DNA of 64,000 nucleotides from Tritonibacter litoralis (lineage in GTDB: Bacteria > Pseudomonadota > Alphaproteobacteria > Rhodobacterales > Rhodobacteraceae). This document shows positions 8,872-15,923 of the stretch, in pieces (within the stretch, counting starts at the first letter, position 1; the number at the start of each line of letters is the position of its first letter). The translations under genes and the position numbers were made by a program. The stretch lies in NCBI RefSeq assembly GCF_009496005.1, contig NZ_WIBF01000004.1, positions 1 to 64,000 of the forward strand, read 5' to 3'. The notes under the pieces were generated by a model, which worked only from the letters and a program-made list of their open reading frames with translations, was not told where the DNA came from and searched no databases.

Positions 8872-9690
8872 TCAGGGGTGCGCGGGCTGTTTCGCGTCTG
8901 CGGTTGGGACACCATAGGCCAGCATGTCATACAGATGCCAGGTCGCGTGGCCAAGCAGGGGCAGAGTGATGAACAGACCTAAAAAACCCGGCAACATCGA
9001 CACCAGCGTCACCACACCAATAAAGGCAGCCCAGGGGATCATAACGCCCGGATACAGCTGTACATAGGTAAAGCTGGTGATCATCGCGGTGACAAAGTCG
9101 ATCTCACGATCCAGCAACAAGGGCAGGGCGAGCACCGTGATCATATACAACAGCAGCGCAAAGGCCGCGCCGATCACAGTGCCAAAGCCCAACATCTTGA
9201 TCCCTTGCATCGTGCTATAGACCTCAAGCGAAGAGGAGATATTGGTCATCGCCGAATGGCCTAGAAACAGCGCAAAGATCATATGCGCCAGAAAGAACCA
9301 GAACAGGAACATCACCACAATGATGGCGCAGATGGATGGCAATTGCCGTTTGGATTGCCGAAAGACCACCGTCAGCGTCTTGTTCATATCCATCGGCGCA
9401 CCGCGGGCAAATCGACGGCTGACGTCGTAAAAGGCCACTGCGGCAAAGGGGGAGAACAGCGGGAACCCCACGGCCGCCAGCACCAGCCAATAGCTTTGGC
9501 CCGTGGCGCGGGTGACCCAGACCATGGCCCAGCCGATCAGCACATAGACCCCGGCGATGGCCAGCGCAAAAAGCGGTGCGCGGGTCATGTCTTGCCAACC
9601 GCGCCGCAGCGCCTCGCGCAGCACTGCAGGGGTCACGGGGGCAAGATCCGGCACACCGGGTTCCGGGAGACGTTGTGGTTGCCATTGCAT
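8872..9690 (-). CDS. DUF2189 family membrane protein
   Basis: This 272-residue integral membrane protein has about six hydrophobic segments and the DUF2189 layout, with a cytosolic N-terminus ([11 protein letters not shown]), then [12 protein letters not shown] and a first membrane helix [11 protein letters not shown]. Function is unknown; DUF2189 proteins often sit near cytochrome oxidase genes in Rhodobacterales, but not here. The frame opens earlier at 9795, yet GAGGAGGAGG lies just upstream of the ATG at 9690 and decides the start. Confidence 0.85.
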   Translation of the reverse strand: MQWQPQRLPEPGVPDLAPVTPAVLREALRRGWQDMTRAPLFALAIAGVYVLIGWAMVWVTRATGQSYWLVLAAVGFPLFSPFAAVAFYDVSRRFARGAPMDMNKTLTVVFRQSKRQLPSICAIIVVMFLFWFFLAHMIFALFLGHSAMTNISSSLEVYSTMQGIKMLGFGTVIGAAFALLLYMITVLALPLLLDREIDFVTAMITSFTYVQLYPGVMIPWAAFIGVVTLVSMLPGFLGLFITLPLLGHATWHLYDMLAYGVPTADAKQPAHP

Positions 9691-9847
9691 CGCTGTTTCC
9701 TCCTCCTCAAGAGATCCAGCGCACGTTTCCAAGGATGAGCTTAACACGGAACCGGGATCTGTCGACGGGCAGGCGCAAGATTTATGCAGTTTCACTGCAT
9801 GTTTAACGCCCCTCGTCAGCGGCGACGGCTTTCGCTAAGACAGGCGC

Positions 9848-10468
9848 ATGGCACAGATCGATTCCCTTTTTGTCACCCGCTTCTATCGCGCAAGCCTGTC
9901 AGAGCACGGTCCCAAGATCGATGCAGCAGAGCTTGAAAACTCCTGCTTGGTCATCGCCGAAGATGATGAGGCCGGTCAGGACTGGTGCGAGGAGAACGGC
10001 TACCCCGGCTATACCTCCTATGCGTCGTTGACGGATCTGCCGTGGCGGTTCCCGATTTTTGAGGATCTGAAGACATCTTTGGATGCCCATGTTGCGGCTT
10101 TTGCCAAGGATTTGGAGCTGGACCTGGATGGGCGCGCGCTGGTTCTGGAAGACCTGTGGATCAACATCCTGCCCGAGGGCGGCACTCATGCCAGCCACAT
10201 CCACCCGCATTCGGTGATCTCCGGCACCACCTATGTGTCGATGCCCGATGGCGCGTCGGCGTTAAAGCTGGAAGACCCGCGCCACGCCATGATGATGGCC
10301 CATCCCCCGCGCATCAAAGACGCACGCCAAGAGCTGCGCAGCTTTGTCTACCAGTCGCCCAAAGTGGGTGATGTGCTCCTGTGGGAAAGCTTCATTCGCC
10401 ACGAGGTGCCGTTGAACATGGCCGAGGATGAGCGGATCTCCGTCTCGTTCAACTATCGCTGGGAGTGA
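9848..10468 (+). CDS. 2OG-Fe(II) oxygenase-like protein (TIGR02466 type)
   Basis: The 206-residue protein fits the putative 2-oxoglutarate/Fe(II) oxygenase family often labelled TIGR02466. The segment SHIHPHSVISGTTYVSMPDG holds the usual His-x-His-x-x-x-Ser-Gly-x-x-Tyr pattern. The end IRHEVPLNMAEDERISVSFNYRW gives the distal His and the Arg-x-Ser that would bind 2-oxoglutarate. Substrate is unknown. The gene diverges from the DUF2189 gene across 157 bases that probably carry both promoters. Confidence 0.75.
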   Translation: MAQIDSLFVTRFYRASLSEHGPKIDAAELENSCLVIAEDDEAGQDWCEENGYPGYTSYASLTDLPWRFPIFEDLKTSLDAHVAAFAKDLELDLDGRALVLEDLWINILPEGGTHASHIHPHSVISGTTYVSMPDGASALKLEDPRHAMMMAHPPRIKDARQELRSFVYQSPKVGDVLLWESFIRHEVPLNMAEDERISVSFNYRWE

Positions 10469-10545
10469 GCGAGCTTGCTGGAAACGCTCCGGGGGAGCGT
10501 TTCGCTCGCGAACGGGCGGAGCCCAAGGCGCCGCTGCGCGACTGA

Positions 10546-10875
10546 TTAGGTTGCAATCACCCGGATCGACAGCGGCGCTGCCCCGTTGATGATCGCCAGC
10601 AACAGATCAATATTGGGATGCGCGCCGGGGCGGCTTTTGGCATCCTCGGTATGTTCACCAAAGACCTCCACCCCATGCGCGGCGGCGGTGGCGTCCAGTT
10701 GCTCAAAGCTCTGCGCAAGGTATTGATAGACCGCGAGCGATCCCTGTTTGCCCGGTTTGTTTTCAATGCTGGCCACAGTCGCCCCGCTTGCATCCAGCAG
10801 CTCGATCCGCGCCAGCGCGTCGATGGAGGGCAGGAGGGCGAGGTTGTCTTTGAACGCACTGGTGGGCTGGATCAT
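10546..10875 (-). CDS. DUF2322 family protein
   Basis: This 109-residue soluble protein matches the pattern of DUF2322: LPSIDALARIELLDASG, then IENKPGKQGSLAVYQYL, then GEHTEDAKSRPGAHPNID. The role of the family is not known. The frame extends to 10962, but the ATG at 10875 is preceded by AGGAACAAG and gives the usual length. It points away from rpmC and forms a single-gene unit. Confidence 0.7.
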   Translation of the reverse strand: MIQPTSAFKDNLALLPSIDALARIELLDASGATVASIENKPGKQGSLAVYQYLAQSFEQLDATAAAHGVEVFGEHTEDAKSRPGAHPNIDLLLAIINGAAPLSIRVIAT

Positions 10876-10946
10876 GGTCTTGTTCCTAGGTGGGTCATCC
10901 AGTGCTATGTAGCAGGCAATAAAGTGCGGCGCTATGTTGTCTAGCC

Positions 10947-11018
10947 CGATAGGTTCCAGCAAGCGCCACCAATCTTTTCCTTGCCTCCAACCCCTTAAAC
11001 CCTTATAGGAGCCTATCG
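10947..11018 (+). promoter_or_regulatory. Long-range stem in the rpmC leader
   Basis: Bases 10947-10957 pair with 11008-11018 over 11 positions (one T-G pair), enclosing a 50-base loop. It lies in the 293-base gap between DUF2322 and rpmC, where the promoter of the third ribosomal block must be. No gene is seen in this gap. Confidence 0.3.
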
Positions 11019-11168
11019 CTCATGGGGTTCCTTCTGCGAATCCCTTTGGGCGATATCTTTTTTCGGGGCTAAACCTTTGGTACGGCTCCGGAATTTACAT
11101 AACCCACCAGGTGAATGAGTTACCCGCCATAAGGGGCTCTCTGGTGCCAAGGAAAGGAACGAAAGGCG

Positions 11169-11369
11169 ATGAACGCCAAGGATCTTCGCGATAAGACCGT
11201 GGATGAGCTCCGCGATCTGCTCGCTTCTTATAAAAAAGAGAGCTTCAACCTGCGTTTTCAGCAGGCAACCGGTCAGTTGGAAAACACTTCGGGTATCCGT
11301 GCGGCACGCCGCAACGCCGCCCGTGTGAACACCATCCTGAACGAAAAAGCTGCAGCAGCAGCTGAATAA
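11169..11369 (+). CDS. rpmC: 50S ribosomal protein L29
   Basis: L29 is a 66-residue helical protein near the tunnel exit. The sequence has [20 protein letters not shown] and the conserved end segment with [16 protein letters not shown]. It opens the third ribosomal block and is followed by rpsQ after 12 bases. Confidence 0.97.
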   Translation: MNAKDLRDKTVDELRDLLASYKKESFNLRFQQATGQLENTSGIRAARRNAARVNTILNEKAAAAAE

Positions 11370-11381
11370 GGAGCTTCAAAG

Positions 11382-11612
11382 ATGCCCAAACGTATCCTGC
11401 AAGGCGTCGTGACCTCCGACGCAAACGCTCAGACCGTCACCGTATCGGTTGAACGTCGCTTTACGCACCCCGTTCTGAAGAAAACCATCCGTAAGTCCAA
11501 GAAATACCGGGCCCACGATGAGCAGAACACATTCAAGGTTGGCGACAAAGTCCGCATCATCGAATGCGCACCGAAGTCGAAAACAAAACGCTGGGAAGTT
11601 CTGGAAGCCTAA
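11382..11612 (+). CDS. rpsQ: 30S ribosomal protein S17
   Basis: The 76-residue product starts [13 protein letters not shown] and carries the S17 signature [20 protein letters not shown]17 is a primary 16S rRNA binder. An AAGGAG site precedes it. A 100-base gap with two hairpins separates it from rplN. Confidence 0.97.
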   Translation: MPKRILQGVVTSDANAQTVTVSVERRFTHPVLKKTIRKSKKYRAHDEQNTFKVGDKVRIIECAPKSKTKRWEVLEA

Positions 11613-11659
11613 GAGTCTGAACCTTCAGACTCCTGGCGACTAAACTTAACAGTTAGTCG
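11613..11659 (+). promoter_or_regulatory. Two tandem stem-loops between rpsQ and rplN
   Basis: The first hairpin is a perfect 8-bp stem with a four-base loop (11613-11620 with 11625-11632), starting right after the rpsQ stop. The second is a 9-bp stem with one bulged A (11637-11659). Neither has a T-run, so they look like processing or regulatory structures, not terminators. Confidence 0.5.
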
Positions 11660-11712
11660 AAACCCTGGGGATCTCAGCACGCATCGCTGCCCCATAGGTC
11701 GGGAGAAACCAC

Positions 11713-12081
11713 ATGATCCAGATGCAAACAAACCTGGATGTTGCTGACAACTCCGGCGCTCGCCGAGTTCAGTGCATCAAGGTTCTGGGTGGCTCCAAGC
11801 GTAAATACGCTTCCGTTGGCGACATTATCGTTGTCTCGGTTAAAGAAGCCATCCCGCGCGGCCGCGTGAAAAAAGGTGACGTCCGTAAGGCCGTTGTCGT
11901 CCGCACCGCCAAAGAAGTACGTCGCGAAGACGGCACAGCGATCCGTTTTGATCGCAACGCTGCCGTAATCCTGAACAACAACAACGAGCCGGTTGGTACC
12001 CGTATCTTTGGCCCGGTTGTTCGTGAACTGCGCGCGAAGAACTTCATGAAAATCATCTCGCTGGCTCCGGAGGTGCTGTAA
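11713..12081 (+). CDS. rplN: 50S ribosomal protein L14
   Basis: The 122-residue product has the standard L14 start [19 protein letters not shown] and end [16 protein letters not shown]-like tail (here RAKNFMK). L14 contacts the 30S subunit at a bridge. It begins the usual spc gene order; GGGAGAAA precedes the start. Confidence 0.98.
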   Translation: MIQMQTNLDVADNSGARRVQCIKVLGGSKRKYASVGDIIVVSVKEAIPRGRVKKGDVRKAVVVRTAKEVRREDGTAIRFDRNAAVILNNNNEPVGTRIFGPVVRELRAKNFMKIISLAPEVL

Positions 12082-12083
12082 TC

Positions 12084-12389
12084 ATGGCTGCTAAACTCCG
12101 CAAAGGCGATAAAGTGATCGTCCTGGCTGGCAAAGATAAGGGCAAAGAAGGCACCATCGCCTCTGTTGACCCCAAAGCCGGCAAAGCTGTGGTCGAAGGC
12201 ATCAATATCGCCATCCGCCACACCCGTCAGACGCAAACGTCACAAGGTGGCCGCCTGCCCAAGGCTCAGCCGATCCAACTGTCGAACATTGCGCTGCTGG
12301 ACTCCAACGGCAAAGCGACCCGCGTTGGCTTCCGTGAGGAAGACGGCAAGAAAGTCCGTTTCGCCAAAACCACCGGGGAGACTGTCTGA
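12084..12389 (+). CDS. rplX: 50S ribosomal protein L24
   Basis: L24 starts 50S assembly. The 101-residue protein has the KOW motif [17 protein letters not shown] and the [16 protein letters not shown] stretch. It follows rplN after two bases and overlaps rplE by one base. Confidence 0.98.
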   Translation: MAAKLRKGDKVIVLAGKDKGKEGTIASVDPKAGKAVVEGINIAIRHTRQTQTSQGGRLPKAQPIQLSNIALLDSNGKATRVGFREEDGKKVRFAKTTGETV

Positions 12390-12952
12390 TGCTGGATGAT
12401 GCAAACTACACCCCGCGCCTGAAGACTCTTTATGTGGACAGCATTCGTGCGTCCCTGAAAGAAGAGTTCGGCTATAAGAACGAGATGCAGATCCCCAAGT
12501 TGGAGAAGATCGTTCTGAACATCGGTTGCGGCCGCGCTGCTGTTAAAGACAGCAAAAAAGCGAAATCCGCACAGGCTGACCTGACCGCAATTGCGGGCCA
12601 GAAAGCGCTGACCACCGTTGCCAAAAACTCGATCGCTGGTTTCCGCGTTCGTGAAGGCATGCCGATGGGTGCCAAGGTTACACTGCGCGGTGAGCGTATG
12701 TACGAATTCCTGGACCGTCTGATCACCATCGCGATGCCGCGTATCCGCGACTTCCGTGGCGTATCCGGCACGTCTTTTGATGGTCGTGGCAACTATGCCA
12801 TGGGCCTGAAAGAACACATGGTGTTCCCGGAAATCGACTTTGACAAGATCGACGAGCCCTGGGGCATGGACATCGTAATCGCCACCACAGCGAAAACCGA
12901 CGCTGAAGCAAAGGCACTGTTGAAAGCTTTCAACATGCCCTTCAACAGCTAA
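12389..12952 (+). CDS. rplE: 50S ribosomal protein L5
   Basis: L5 binds 5S rRNA. The 187-residue product has the L5 blocks [34 protein letters not shown] (in part) and the end [17 protein letters not shown]. Its ATG overlaps the TGA of rplX, so translation is coupled. Confidence 0.98.
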   Translation: MLDDANYTPRLKTLYVDSIRASLKEEFGYKNEMQIPKLEKIVLNIGCGRAAVKDSKKAKSAQADLTAIAGQKALTTVAKNSIAGFRVREGMPMGAKVTLRGERMYEFLDRLITIAMPRIRDFRGVSGTSFDGRGNYAMGLKEHMVFPEIDFDKIDEPWGMDIVIATTAKTDAEAKALLKAFNMPFNS

Positions 12953-12971
12953 GCGCGGGAAGGATAGAGAC

Positions 12972-13277
12972 ATGGCTAAGAAAAGCATGATCGCACGCGA
13001 GAAAAAGCGTGAGCGCCTGGTGGCCAAATACGCTGCCAAACGCGCCGAGCTGAAAGAAATCGCAAACGACGAGAGCAAGCCGATGGAAGAGCGTTTCAAA
13101 GCGCGTCTGAAACTGGCGAAGCTGCCGCGGAACTCTTCCGCAACTCGTCTTCACAACCGTTGCCAGCTGACCGGCCGTCCGCACGCTTACTATCGTAAGC
13201 TGAAGATCAGCCGTATTGCGCTGCGCGAGCTGGGTTCTGCAGGTCAGATCCCCGGCATGGTCAAATCCAGCTGGTAA
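12972..13277 (+). CDS. rpsN: 30S ribosomal protein S14
   Basis: The 101-residue protein is the zinc-free (C-minus) form of S14, with the conserved core [18 protein letters not shown] and end [11 protein letters not shown]. The long form is normal for alphaproteobacteria. It follows rplE after 19 bases. Confidence 0.98.
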   Translation: MAKKSMIAREKKRERLVAKYAAKRAELKEIANDESKPMEERFKARLKLAKLPRNSSATRLHNRCQLTGRPHAYYRKLKISRIALRELGSAGQIPGMVKSSW

Positions 13278-13289
13278 GGAGAGAGCATT

Positions 13290-13682
13290 ATGAACGATCC
13301 TATCGGTGATATGCTGACCCGTATCCGCAACGCACAAATGCGTGGCAAATCCGTTGTTGAAACGCCTGCGTCGAAACTGCGCGCATGGGTTCTGGATGTG
13401 CTGGCGGACGAGGGCTACATTCGCGGTTACGAGAAGACCACCACAACTGATGGTCATCCGGCGATTGAAATCAGCCTGAAGTACTACGAAGGCGAACCTG
13501 TTATTCGCGAACTGAAGCGGGTCTCCAAACCCGGTCGTCGCGTATACATGGGCGTCAGTGACATCCCGTCGGTCCGTCAGGGCCTGGGCGTGTCGATTGT
13601 CTCCACCCCCAAGGGTGTGATGTCGGATGCAAACGCACGCGCAGCCAACGTTGGCGGCGAAGTGCTCTGCACCGTCTTCTAA
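13290..13682 (+). CDS. rpsH: 30S ribosomal protein S8
   Basis: S8 binds the centre of 16S rRNA. The 130-residue product starts [16 protein letters not shown] and ends GGEVLCTVF. In enterobacteria it represses the spc operon by binding the rplE start region; that target was not examined in detail here. The stop is followed by AAGGAGG, the ribosome site of rplF. Confidence 0.98.
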   Translation: MNDPIGDMLTRIRNAQMRGKSVVETPASKLRAWVLDVLADEGYIRGYEKTTTTDGHPAIEISLKYYEGEPVIRELKRVSKPGRRVYMGVSDIPSVRQGLGVSIVSTPKGVMSDANARAANVGGEVLCTVF

Positions 13683-13693
13683 GGAGGTATTCG

Positions 13694-14227
13694 ATGTCTC
13701 GTATTGGTAAAAAACCAGTGGCTCTGCCCAGCGGCGTTACCGCCTCTGTGTCCGGCCAGACCATTGAAGTGAAAGGCCCGAAAGGCGCCCGCTCCTTCAC
13801 TGCAACCGACGACGTCACCCTGTCTGTTGAAGAAAACGTGGTCAAAATTGACCCACGTGGCATGTCCAAACGTGCCCGTCAGCAGTGGGGCATGGCCCGC
13901 ACCATGATCGAAAACTGTGTTGTTGGTGTCACCACCGGCTTCAAAAAAGAGTTGGAAATCAACGGTGTTGGTTACCGGGCTCAGATGCAGGGCAACACCC
14001 TGAAACTGAACCTTGGTTACAGCCACGATGTCGACTTCACCGCGCCTGATGGCATCACCATCACCGCGCCGAAGCAGACTGAAATCGTTGTGGAAGGTAT
14101 CGACCAACAGCTTGTTGGCCAAGTTGCGGCAAACATCCGCAAATGGCGTGCACCTGAGCCCTACAAAGGCAAAGGCATCAAGTACAAGGACGAGTTTATC
14201 TTCCGCAAAGAAGGTAAGAAGAAGTAA
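13694..14227 (+). CDS. rplF: 50S ribosomal protein L6
   Basis: The 177-residue product begins [15 protein letters not shown] and ends with the family signature [24 protein letters not shown]6 lies near the factor-binding site. AAGGAGG at 13681-13687 is a near-perfect ribosome site. Confidence 0.98.
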   Translation: MSRIGKKPVALPSGVTASVSGQTIEVKGPKGARSFTATDDVTLSVEENVVKIDPRGMSKRARQQWGMARTMIENCVVGVTTGFKKELEINGVGYRAQMQGNTLKLNLGYSHDVDFTAPDGITITAPKQTEIVVEGIDQQLVGQVAANIRKWRAPEPYKGKGIKYKDEFIFRKEGKKK

Positions 14228-14238
14228 GGACGCTCATC

Positions 14239-14598
14239 ATGGCAAACAGCAAACGCACACTGTTTCTGAAACGCCGCCTGCGCGTTCGGAACAAACTTCG
14301 CAAAGTCAACGCAGGCCGTCCGCGTCTGTCCGTACATCGTTCGAACAAGAACATCTCTGTTCAGCTGATCGACGACGTACGTGGCGTGACACTGGCCGCA
14401 GCTTCGACCCTGGAAAAAGATCTGGGTTTTGTTGGCAAGAACAACATCGAAGCAGCGACCAAAGTGGGCGCAGTGATCGCAGAGCGCGCAAAAGCGGCTG
14501 GCGTATCCGAAGCCTACTTCGACCGCGGTGGTTTCCTCTTCCACGGCAAAGTGAAGGCTCTGGCCGACGCTGCGCGTGAAGGTGGTCTGAAGATCTAA
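14239..14598 (+). CDS. rplR: 50S ribosomal protein L18
   Basis: L18 joins L5 on 5S rRNA. The 119-residue product has [20 protein letters not shown] and the end [26 protein letters not shown]-type tail. In most bacteria rpsE follows within a few bases; here a 151-base spacer with two inverted repeats intervenes. Confidence 0.98.
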   Translation: MANSKRTLFLKRRLRVRNKLRKVNAGRPRLSVHRSNKNISVQLIDDVRGVTLAAASTLEKDLGFVGKNNIEAATKVGAVIAERAKAAGVSEAYFDRGGFLFHGKVKALADAAREGGLKI

Positions 14599-14604
14599 TG
14601 CTTT

Positions 14605-14628
14605 CGGGCGCTCCGATTGGGGCGCCCG
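14605..14628 (+). promoter_or_regulatory. Hairpin between rplR and rpsE
   Basis: A 10-bp stem (14605-14614 with 14619-14628, one T-G pair) follows the rplR stop by six bases. There is no proper T-run (GACATTTTG), so it may be a 3' end stabiliser or a weak terminator. Confidence 0.4.
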
Positions 14629-14707
14629 GACATTTTGAATGTGGGAAGGCGCAAGCCACCCCCGATGATCCGGGCAGGGGTATCCTTGCACTAGGATTGG
14701 ATAAATT

Positions 14708-14729
14708 TGGATGTGATCCATCACATCCA
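14708..14729. promoter_or_regulatory. Perfect dyad upstream of rpsE
   Basis: Arms TGGATGTGAT and ATCACATCCA are perfect 10-base inverted repeats separated by CC. The repeat ends 6 bases before the rpsE ribosome site (GAAAGGA, 14736-14742). It contains TGTGA-N4-TCACA, which is close to but shorter than a CRP/FNR-type site (N6). It could be an operator or, as RNA, a 9-bp hairpin with loop UCCA next to the ribosome site. Confidence 0.5.
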
Positions 14730-14749
14730 CGTTCTGAAAGGAATGCCAA

Positions 14750-15328
14750 ATGGCAGAACGTGAAAATCGCCGTGGCCGTGGCCGCCGCGAAGAAGAGACA
14801 CCGGAATTTGCAGATCGCTTGGTTGCGATCAACCGCGTGTCCAAAACCGTAAAAGGCGGTAAGCGCTTTGGTTTCGCAGCTTTGGTTGTTGTTGGCGACC
14901 AAAAAGGCCGCGTTGGCTTCGGCAAAGGTAAAGCGAAAGAAGTGCCTGAGGCGATCCGCAAAGCGACTGAGCAAGCGAAGCGCCAAATGGTTCGTGTGCC
15001 TCTGAAAGAGGGCCGTACCCTGCACCACGACATGGAAGGTCGTCACGGTGCTGGCCGCGTTGTTATGCGCACCGCGCCTGAAGGTACTGGTATCATCGCC
15101 GGTGGTCCGATGCGTGCCGTGTTTGAGATGCTGGGCATCAAAGACGTGGTTTCTAAGTCGATCGGCACTCAGAACCCTTACAACATGATCCGCGCAACCA
15201 TCGACGGTCTGAAGAAAGAATCGAGCCCGCGCTCGGTCGCTCAGCGTCGTGGCAAAAAAGTTGCCGATATCCTGGGTAAGCGCGACGAAGCACCGGCGGA
15301 AGCCGCTGCTGAAACCGCTGAAGCGTAA
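14750..15328 (+). CDS. rpsE: 30S ribosomal protein S5
   Basis: S5 helps decoding accuracy and the mRNA helicase function of the 30S. The 192-residue product has the double-stranded RNA-binding segment [16 protein letters not shown], the loop [15 protein letters not shown] and a C-terminal Ala-rich tail typical of the group. GAAAGGA precedes the start by seven bases. It may have its own control, given the dyad just upstream. Confidence 0.98.
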   Translation: MAERENRRGRGRREEETPEFADRLVAINRVSKTVKGGKRFGFAALVVVGDQKGRVGFGKGKAKEVPEAIRKATEQAKRQMVRVPLKEGRTLHHDMEGRHGAGRVVMRTAPEGTGIIAGGPMRAVFEMLGIKDVVSKSIGTQNPYNMIRATIDGLKKESSPRSVAQRRGKKVADILGKRDEAPAEAAAETAEA

Positions 15329-15342
15329 GGAGAGTTTGAACC

Positions 15343-15531
15343 ATGGCTAAAACCATCGTCGTCAAGCAGATCGGTTCCCCGATCCGTCGCCCCGCCGACC
15401 AGCGCGCTACTCTGGTAGGTCTGGGCCTGAACAAGATGCACAAAACCCGCGAGCTGGAAGATACTCCTTCAGTCCGCGGTATGGTCAACAAGATCCCGCA
15501 TCTGGTTGAGATCATCGAAGAGCGCGACTAA
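15343..15531 (+). CDS. rpmD: 50S ribosomal protein L30
   Basis: The 62-residue product has the L30 pattern [26 protein letters not shown]-type core (first 20 residues seen as [20 protein letters not shown]). It is the last ribosomal gene before the large insertion; rplO, its usual neighbour, lies 30 kb away. Confidence 0.98.
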   Translation: MAKTIVVKQIGSPIRRPADQRATLVGLGLNKMHKTRELEDTPSVRGMVNKIPHLVEIIEERD

Positions 15532-15560
15532 GCGTTTTCGAAGATAGACAACAAAATGAG

Positions 15561-15593
15561 CACCCCTTGCCCTTTGGTGAGGGGTGTTTTTTT
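15561..15593 (+). terminator. Intrinsic terminator after rpmD
   Basis: An 11-bp stem (15561-15571 with 15576-15586, two wobble pairs) with loop CTTT runs into seven T. It isolates the ribosomal block from the exopolysaccharide island. Confidence 0.92.
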
Positions 15594-15923
15594 GCTGATT
15601 TTGCTAATTTTACAGGCACATATCCGCCGCTTGAGAAACAGTTTCTTCTTCATTTTGCGACAATGGCGTTTCCGAGCAACCTATGCCTTAAAAGTTTAAA
15701 TAAAAAACATAAGGTTAGGAGCCACGCCAAGCTACCGCTTTGGGGTCCAGGTGTTTTCAGAGCGTTTTATGGATTAGTCATCCGCAAATTGTTAACTTTT
15801 AGTTGAAAAGTAAATGTAAAAAACAAACCGATGATTCACCTCATCTGCATTAATGAGTGATTTTCACGGTAACTTCGACTGCCGCTGGGCCGTCGTGTCT
15901 GAAGTAGAAAGTGATTTTTTGCG
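15594..15923. other. A/T-rich intergenic stretch before the GH16-RTX gene
   Basis: No convincing gene is present in this 330-base stretch. A 79-codon frame at 15567-15806 overlaps the terminator and has no family features. The sequence is clearly richer in A+T than the ribosomal genes, marking the left edge of the island, and presumably carries the promoter of the next gene. A short inverted repeat ACTTTT-AGTTG-AAAAGT is found near 15795-15813. Confidence 0.5.

Noticed and set aside
15567-15806. 79-codon frame after the rpmD terminator
   Set aside because: It starts inside the terminator hairpin, has no good ribosome site and shows no family features.
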